A DNA stretch of 64,000 bases from Chryseobacterium mucoviscidosis. Its GTDB lineage: Bacteria; Bacteroidota; Bacteroidia; Flavobacteriales; Weeksellaceae. The translations under genes were made by a program, and so were the position numbers. This document shows positions 59,168 through 64,000 of the stretch, one piece after another. The stretch is taken from the NCBI RefSeq assembly GCF_002177115.1, contig NZ_MVAG01000128.1, positions 496,001 to 560,000 on the forward strand, read 5' to 3'. The notes beneath the pieces were generated by a model that worked only from the letters and a program-made list of their open reading frames with translations, searched no databases and was not told where the DNA came from. Within the stretch, counting starts at the first letter, position 1, and every line of letters starts with the position of its first letter.

Positions 59168-59800
59168 TTATTTCTTTTTAACAGGCGTTCTGTTTTCGTT
59201 ATCCAAAACTGCTGTGGAAATTCTGAACTGGATATCCATTTCGTTTTTGATGAAATAATCCTTCAGAGAAGACTGGTAGAATACTTTGAAGTCTCTTCTG
59301 TTCAGTGAGAATTTAGCAGACTCGATTACTACGGTAAACTGAGTAATATAAACGTTTGCAGGGAAAGTGATGGTTTTTCTTACTCCTTTAATCGTTACAT
59401 CTCCGTAAACGGTAGAATTGTACTCGCTGTTTGCCAGAGGAATAATTTTCGTTAAATGGAATTTCGCCAACGGAAATTTCTTAACGTCGAAGAAATTTGA
59501 ACTTTTAAGATCGTTCGTTAATTTTACCATATCTTCATCCTGGCTTGAAACATCACCCGCCATTAAGGACTTCATATCGATAACGAATTCTCCGTCCACC
59601 AAAACTGTTTTATCAAAAGTAAATTTTCCACTTTTCAGCTTTATGGTTCCGGAATGGGTAGTAGGAACTGTTTTTACAACTTTATATCCCCACCATCTGA
59701 TGTCCGACGATGTTACTTTTACCACTTTATCTCCTTTCTTCTGAGCGAAAACAAATGACATACTTACGCACATCATAGCAAACAATAGTAATCTTTTCAT
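59168..59800 (-). CDS. YceI-family secreted protein (copy 1)
   Basis: 210 aa. A signal peptide (residues 1-19, MSFVFAQ) then a YceI lipocalin-like barrel: SSDIRWWGYKVVKTVPTTHSG, KSGKFTFDKTVLVDGEFVID, SSNFFDVKKFPLAKFHL and GDVTIKGVRKTITFPA. YceI proteins bind long isoprenoid-like lipids in the periplasm. The second copy lies 78 bases upstream and is clearly related. An own promoter is present between them. Confidence 0.9.
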   Translation of the reverse strand: MKRLLLFAMMCVSMSFVFAQKKGDKVVKVTSSDIRWWGYKVVKTVPTTHSGTIKLKSGKFTFDKTVLVDGEFVIDMKSLMAGDVSSQDEDMVKLTNDLKSSNFFDVKKFPLAKFHLTKIIPLANSEYNSTVYGDVTIKGVRKTITFPANVYITQFTVVIESAKFSLNRRDFKVFYQSSLKDYFIKNEMDIQFRISTAVLDNENRTPVKKK

Positions 59801-59821
59801 TCTTTTTTATTTACAATTCAA

Positions 59822-59829
59822 CAAAAATA
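59822..59829 (-). promoter_or_regulatory. TAnnTTTG promoter -7 element for the first YceI gene
   Basis: TATTTTTG on the minus strand, 21 nt before the ATG at 59800, directly after the terminator of the upstream YceI gene. Confidence 0.55.
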
Positions 59830-59830
59830 A

Positions 59831-59857
59831 AAAAAAGTGTAGAACTTCTACACTTTT
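59831..59857 (-). terminator. Terminator of the second YceI gene
   Basis: A 12-bp stem (59857-59846 with 59844-59833) with a single unpaired base at the centre and T residues on the minus strand. Confidence 0.85.
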
Positions 59858-59878
59858 AACAATCTTTTTTTGATTAAA

Positions 59879-60445
59879 TTATTTAGCTGTTACCTTTACA
59901 AGCAAATCCATATCATCTTTCACAAGAACATCCTGCATTGTAGATTTGTAAGCCACATCAAATTTCTGTCTGTCGATAGAGAATTTGTTAGACATTAAGC
60001 TTACTGTTCCGTTTGCGTATGTAATTTTTGCAGGGAAAGAAATAGCGTTGGTTTTTCCTTTTACCGTTAAGTTTCCTGTAACTAAAGAAGTATACACTTT
60101 ATCGTTGTTTTTCTTTACTCCGGTGATTTTGAAAGTTGCCGTAGGATATTTTTCAACTTCGAAGAAATCTCCGTTTTTAAGGTGACCGTTCAGTTTCTGC
60201 TGATATTCTCCGGAAAGATCTGTTGCGTTGATAGAAGTCATATCCAATACGAAAGAACCGCCAACTAACTGGTTTCCTTTCAATACCATTTCTCCGGATT
60301 TTACTTTTACCGTTCCGTTGTGAGAGCTTGCCTCAGATTTTGCGATTTTATAACCCCACCACTGTACATCAGAGCTTACTACTTTTTTTGCCTGTCCGAA
60401 TGCTAATCCGCTTGCTAAAACTGCTAATAAAAATATTTTTTTCAT
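59879..60445 (-). CDS. YceI-family secreted protein (copy 2)
   Basis: 188 aa. A signal peptide (residues 1-18, LAFGQ) then the YceI barrel: SSDVQWWGYKIAKSEASSHNG, SGEMVLKGNQLVGGSFVLDM, NGDFFEVEKYPTATFKI and GNLTVKGKTNAISFPA. It is related to the copy 78 bases downstream, with matching WWGYK, SHxGT and TVKG segments. The pair looks like a tandem duplication. Each gene has its own promoter and terminator. Confidence 0.92.
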   Translation of the reverse strand: MKKIFLLAVLASGLAFGQAKKVVSSDVQWWGYKIAKSEASSHNGTVKVKSGEMVLKGNQLVGGSFVLDMTSINATDLSGEYQQKLNGHLKNGDFFEVEKYPTATFKITGVKKNNDKVYTSLVTGNLTVKGKTNAISFPAKITYANGTVSLMSNKFSIDRQKFDVAYKSTMQDVLVKDDMDLLVKVTAK

Positions 60446-60484
60446 TTGAATAAAAGTTATTTTCTTGTTTGTTATTTACTGGTG

Positions 60485-60492
60485 CAAATGTA
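60485..60492 (-). promoter_or_regulatory. TAnnTTTG promoter -7 element for the second YceI gene
   Basis: TACATTTG on the minus strand, 39 nt before the ATG at 60445. Confidence 0.5.
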
Positions 60493-60564
60493 ACTAACTG
60501 CTTTGAGAGATTTCATTGATGTACATCAATAAATACATTTTTTTTCATGAGTAATATCATCCAT

Positions 60565-60589
60565 AAAAAAACTCCGAATTTCTTCGGAG
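60565..60589 (-). terminator. Terminator of glk
   Basis: A 7-bp stem (60589-60583 with 60578-60572), 4-nt loop, and a T run on the minus strand. Confidence 0.85.
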
Positions 60590-60596
60590 CCTTGTT

Positions 60597-61646
60597 TTAT
60601 TCTTGATAGTAAGCGGTGTAAAGCGCTGCACCATTCAGTGCCGTATTTGGATTTCTGTTCAGATAAATCGGAATGTTTCTCAGCATTTCCTCCATCTTAT
60701 CGCTAATCTTGAACTTCTCGTAAAATTTATCCTTGTTAATATAGTCTGCAATTGTTTGCGGAATATCTCCGGAAATGAATAAACCACCGGTTGCTTTTAA
60801 TTTCAATGTTAAATTGTTTGCCTCTCTTGCTAAAAATTCAAGGAACGTGTCTAAGGCAATCTTACAGATAAGCACATCTTCTTCCACTGCAGCTTTGTAA
60901 AGTTCTTCCACAAAGTTGCCATTTGCGAAACGATCGGCAAGCCATTCTGGTTCAGGATGTCTTTTTACATCTCTGAGAAATCTGTAAATATTAAACAGAC
61001 CTCCTTTAGATAACACATTTTCCCAACTTACAATTCCGTAAAGATTATTCAGAAACTGATAAAATTCTACCTCAACATTCGTTCTTGGAGAGAATTCCGA
61101 ATGTCCTCCTTCTGTTGCAAATGGTCTTAAATATTTTCCGTCGAAGAAATATCCGGCTTCACCCAGACCATTTCCCGGAGCTAAAATTGCTACATTTCCG
61201 TTTTCCAGATGTCCGCTTGTGTAGATCGGATCAAGATCCGCATCTTCCAAAAGTCCCATTCCGTAAGCGGAAGCTTCAAGGTCATTCAGCATATCTACTT
61301 TTTCAAAACCTAAATCTCTTTTGTATTCTTCTACATCAAGATTCCAACCTAATCTTGCCGGACTGCTTTTTCCGTTCAGAACCGGTCCCGGAACCGCTAT
61401 TCCAAGCCTTTTTACGTTTTCAAGCTGATTGTCCTGAATAAATTTCTTTAAAATTTCTGTGAAAGAACCATATTCTTTGGTAAAGTATTTATTCTGGATT
61501 TTAATCTCAAGACCTCCGTTACCGGAGACGAAATATCCTAAAGTTGTAATATCTTCACGAAGGTTTGCGCCAATGATAGAAACGTTATCATTGCTGTCGT
61601 TTTTTACTCCCGGTAAATAAAGTGGAAATTTTGGATTCAAAATCAT
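60597..61646 (-). CDS. glk: Glucokinase
   Basis: Phosphorylates glucose at the expense of ATP. 349 aa from the ATG at 61646. The frame extends to 61715, but a promoter element at 61662-61669 lies inside that extension. The Glk family (not ROK) marks: VSIIGANLREDITTLGY near the start (phosphate 1), IAVPGPVLNGKSSPARLGWN, LNDLEASAYGMG with the catalytic Asp, ILAPGNGLGEAGYFF and TEGGHSEFSPR, and GGLFISGDIPQ. Confidence 0.88.
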   Translation of the reverse strand: MILNPKFPLYLPGVKNDSNDNVSIIGANLREDITTLGYFVSGNGGLEIKIQNKYFTKEYGSFTEILKKFIQDNQLENVKRLGIAVPGPVLNGKSSPARLGWNLDVEEYKRDLGFEKVDMLNDLEASAYGMGLLEDADLDPIYTSGHLENGNVAILAPGNGLGEAGYFFDGKYLRPFATEGGHSEFSPRTNVEVEFYQFLNNLYGIVSWENVLSKGGLFNIYRFLRDVKRHPEPEWLADRFANGNFVEELYKAAVEEDVLICKIALDTFLEFLAREANNLTLKLKATGGLFISGDIPQTIADYINKDKFYEKFKISDKMEEMLRNIPIYLNRNPNTALNGAALYTAYYQE

Positions 61647-61661
61647 AACCTCAAATTTTAT

Positions 61662-61669
61662 CAAATATA
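61662..61669 (-). promoter_or_regulatory. TAnnTTTG promoter -7 element for glk
   Basis: TATATTTG on the minus strand, 15 nt before the ATG at 61646. Confidence 0.6.
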
Positions 61670-61699
61670 ATAATATCTTTTGTAAATTTTCGTTAGAAA

Positions 61700-61731
61700 T
61701 AAAAAACCTTCTCAAAAATTCGAAAAGGTTT
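61700..61731 (-). terminator. Terminator of the outer-membrane protein gene
   Basis: A 10-bp stem (61731-61722 with 61713-61704, one G-U), 8-nt loop, T run on the minus strand. Confidence 0.85.
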
Positions 61732-61760
61732 GGTTAATAATTGCTTATATTTAAATCTAA

Positions 61761-62324
61761 CTACTTCCCTAGTGGAATGTTGTAAGAAAATCCTACTCCA
61801 ATGTTACCCACATTGTAGTCCTGATTAGGCAAATCGCCTTTGCTTCCTACAAAAACTTTCTGGTACTGTACAAAGAAATTCCAGTCCTGATTGTGATATC
61901 CGATCTCCGGTTTTAGATAAAAACCACCGTTCGGTCTGTCTAAAGCAGCATTAGAAGCCACTTTATCATCCCCTACCAAAAATCCGTACCCTAAGTCTGT
62001 ACCAAAATAAAATCCTGTCTGTTTCGGGTAAACTCTCAACAATGCAGCTACAGGAACTACCCCTACATCATTATTAGTATATCCGTTGTTATCTTTTCCG
62101 AAATAGTGTGTATATCCTGTTGCGATCCCCAATCCGAATCCCGGAGTTACAAGGTTCTGATAGGCTACATCCACACCTACTGCCATAGAAGTATTGTCAG
62201 AAGGAACTGCTAAACCAACATTTGCTCCTACCTTTATCATATTATTCATCTGTGCACTTTGTGCGCTCAATGCTCCTGCAGTCAAAATTCCGGCAAATAA
62301 AATTGCTTGTTTAAACATTTTCAT
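61761..62324 (-). CDS. Small outer-membrane beta-barrel protein
   Basis: 187 aa. A signal peptide ends near GALSAQSA. The mature part has about eight amphipathic strands (KVGANVGLAVPSDN, FGLGIATGYTHYF, GFYFGTDLGYGFLVG, NGGFYLKPEIGYH) and ends NIGVGFSYNIPLGK, as in OmpA/OmpX-like barrels. No peptidoglycan-binding domain is attached. Probably abundant in the outer membrane. Function unknown. The 284-nt gap upstream (62325-62608) is AT-rich and holds no gene; I see no TAnnTTTG match there. Confidence 0.8.
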   Translation of the reverse strand: MKMFKQAILFAGILTAGALSAQSAQMNNMIKVGANVGLAVPSDNTSMAVGVDVAYQNLVTPGFGLGIATGYTHYFGKDNNGYTNNDVGVVPVAALLRVYPKQTGFYFGTDLGYGFLVGDDKVASNAALDRPNGGFYLKPEIGYHNQDWNFFVQYQKVFVGSKGDLPNQDYNVGNIGVGFSYNIPLGK

Positions 62325-62608
62325 AACTCTGATTTTTTAAATTTTACTACGCTGAAATATGTAAAAATCGTGCCAAGCAAAGCCTTTCCTGCGACTTTAA
62401 CAATGCTTAAAGCCGTAAAAAATTGAAATTCAATATATTATTTTGATTAAAAAATTAAATAAACGTTTAAATGAATATTCTGAAAATTAGGGCAGAGTTA
62501 AACATTTAACCAAAATATATTTAAAAAAACTATTCAATATTAACAATACTTAACCGTTATTAATTTTAACCTTACTTCATCACATCCATCAAAAAGTAAA
62601 TAATTGAT

Positions 62609-63994
62609 ATGATTTCTCCATCGTTACTCAACAATAAACACCTTCTCTGGCGCGCAGGATTCGGACCGGGAATCAATCAGCTGGAAGATCTTCATAAAAA
62701 AGACATTAAAAGCCTGATGAATGATTTGTTTAAAGAAGAAACATTTCTTTACGTAAATTATGATACGCCCGATATTGCAGAAACCGGAGACTATATGATG
62801 AATGATCAGACTCCGGCAGAAAAGAAAAAGGAAATGCAGAGAATCAGCCGACAGCAGAACGAAGAGCTCAATCTGAATTTTCTTGATAAAATGGTGAACA
62901 GCAAAGAGCAGATGAGGGAGAAAATGGCTTTTTTCTGGCATGGTCATTTTGCTTCCAGAGTGGTGAACCCGAAATTTAACCGACAGATTTTAAATGTGAT
63001 CCGAAAGAATGCACTCGGAAACTTTAAAGATCTCTTATTTGAAGTCAGTCAGGCTCCGGCAATGCTGAATTTTCTTAACAATCAGCAGAATAAAAAAGAT
63101 CATCCCAACGAAAATTTTGCCCGTGAAGTGATGGAACTTTTCACGATGGGACGAGGAAATTATACGGAGAAAGACATACGGGAAGGTGCGAGAGCTTTTA
63201 CAGGATGGGGATCGGATAAAGAAGGAAATTTTAAAGAAAGAAAAAATCTTCATGATGAAGGCGCAAAAACTTTCCTCGGAAAAACAGGCAATTTTACAGG
63301 CACAGATGTTTTAAATATCATTCTTGAAGAGAAAGCAACGGCAAAATTCATCACCACAAAAATCTATAAATTCTTCGTGAATGAAAATGTTGATGAAAAC
63401 ATTGTAAAATCTTTGAGCGAAAGTTTTTACCAGTCCGGTTACGACATTAAAAAACTCATGATGGATATTTTTTCGAGTTCATGGTTTTATGATAAAAAAA
63501 ATATCGGCAACCGGATAAAATCTCCGATTGAACTTATGGCTGGAATCATGCGGTCGCTTCCCATGAATATTCAGAATCCTGAAAACCTCATCGTTTATCA
63601 GAAATTACTGGGACAGATGCTTTTGTACCCGCCGAATGTTTCAGGCTGGCCAAACGGAAAATCGTGGATCGACAGCTCGACCTTAATGTTAAGACTTCAG
63701 ATTCCGCAGATATGGTCTGGTTTGCGACCGTTAGATTACCGTCCGAAAGAAGATGATGATTTGGATATGGGTTTAAAAAACAACACGAATTCATTAACGA
63801 AAAGTTTTAAAAACCCGAATATTACGATCGATTGGTCTCGTGTAGAAAAGATTTTTAACGGAAAGAATGTGGAAGATTATTTAATTCAGAGTTCAAAATC
63901 TCTGGATATGAATTCGGTGAAAAATTTCTCAGACAACAGCGTGAAAATGAATGTCATCAATCTCATGTCGACACCGGAATATCAGTTAATGTAG
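62609..63994 (+). CDS. DUF1800 family protein
   Basis: 461 aa, complete within the window. The start HLLWRAGFGPGINQLEDL is the DUF1800 opening, followed by FFWHGHFASRVV, NENFAREVMELFTMGRGNYTE and DIREGARAFTGW, then FLGKTGNFTGTDVL and NVSGWPNGKSWIDSSTLMLR. No signal peptide is apparent. In Bacteroidota and other phyla this gene is usually followed by a DUF1501 gene; here the window ends six bases past the stop, so that cannot be tested. Function unknown. Confidence 0.93.
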   Translation: MISPSLLNNKHLLWRAGFGPGINQLEDLHKKDIKSLMNDLFKEETFLYVNYDTPDIAETGDYMMNDQTPAEKKKEMQRISRQQNEELNLNFLDKMVNSKEQMREKMAFFWHGHFASRVVNPKFNRQILNVIRKNALGNFKDLLFEVSQAPAMLNFLNNQQNKKDHPNENFAREVMELFTMGRGNYTEKDIREGARAFTGWGSDKEGNFKERKNLHDEGAKTFLGKTGNFTGTDVLNIILEEKATAKFITTKIYKFFVNENVDENIVKSLSESFYQSGYDIKKLMMDIFSSSWFYDKKNIGNRIKSPIELMAGIMRSLPMNIQNPENLIVYQKLLGQMLLYPPNVSGWPNGKSWIDSSTLMLRLQIPQIWSGLRPLDYRPKEDDDLDMGLKNNTNSLTKSFKNPNITIDWSRVEKIFNGKNVEDYLIQSSKSLDMNSVKNFSDNSVKMNVINLMSTPEYQLM

Positions 63995-64000
63995 TTTTCA

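Noticed and set aside
1..64000. CRISPR arrays, tRNA or rRNA genes, IS transposases, prophage genes
   Set aside because: No regular direct repeat-spacer pattern, no cloverleaf with a recognisable T-arm, and no transposase or phage proteins were seen.

Overview
The window looks like chromosomal DNA of a Bacteroidota bacterium of class Flavobacteriia, most probably Chryseobacterium or a close relative in the Weeksellaceae. The reasons are its AT-rich base composition, many promoters of the form TAnnTTTG with no purine-rich Shine-Dalgarno sequences, a gldJ/porU/porV type IX secretion locus with a cargo protein carrying a sorting domain, lipoproteins of the Bacteroidota style, and a GOB-like subclass B3 metallo-beta-lactamase. 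No tRNA, rRNA, prophage, IS transposase or CRISPR array was seen. I called 60 coding regions, one of them cut by the left edge.

Layout. 0-7 kb: M28 peptidase, folP, then DUF1599, a DoxX-like protein, a TerB-like protein, tpiA and a small membrane protein reading right, then a PfpI protein. 7-12.7 kb: clpP, dnaG, a GT51-like protein without catalytic motif I, tsaE and an alanine dehydrogenase. 12.9-17 kb: a LytS/LytTR-type two-component pair and a CPA2 antiporter. 17-22.5 kb: a leftward tetR-tolC-emrA-emrB efflux cluster, split between emrA and emrB by about 0.9 kb of repeat-filled DNA. 22.6-29.6 kb: a small Cys/Lys-rich secreted peptide, holB, an outer-membrane protein with lptC and anmK, an SRPBCC protein, a Nudix protein and murF. 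29.6-36.5 kb: gldJ facing away from porU-porV. 37-45.4 kb: a FUSC protein, a phosphopantetheinyl transferase, ahcY, a YiaA-like protein, a BspA-like T9SS cargo, purE and an EamA transporter. 45.4-52.3 kb: a lipoprotein with a second CPA2 antiporter, two very AT-rich genes, purK, DUF1543, and a TauE/SafE-DUF1634 pair. 52.3-64 kb: an NTF2-like/VOC/metallo-beta-lactamase operon, a membrane EEP phosphatase, sdaA, amtB, an alpha/beta hydrolase, two YceI proteins, glk, an outer-membrane protein and a DUF1800 protein.

How it works together. Most genes are housekeeping: folate and purine synthesis, glycolysis, replication, cell-wall synthesis and recycling, LPS transport and SAM recycling. PorU and PorV act at the end of type IX secretion, and the BspA-like protein at 42 kb is a likely client. 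Accessory character lies mainly in the efflux cluster, the beta-lactamase operon, the AT-rich pair at 48-49 kb and the intergenic repeats.

The points that most deserve a second look are the repeat elements with inverted ends inside the efflux operon, the GT51-like protein without its catalytic motif, the Gln-for-His zinc ligand in the metallo-beta-lactamase, a set of promoters placed exactly 4 nt before the ATG (including dnaG and holB), and several families of intergenic repeats and GC-rich palindromes. All functional calls come from reading the sequence and recalling protein families; no database search was run.
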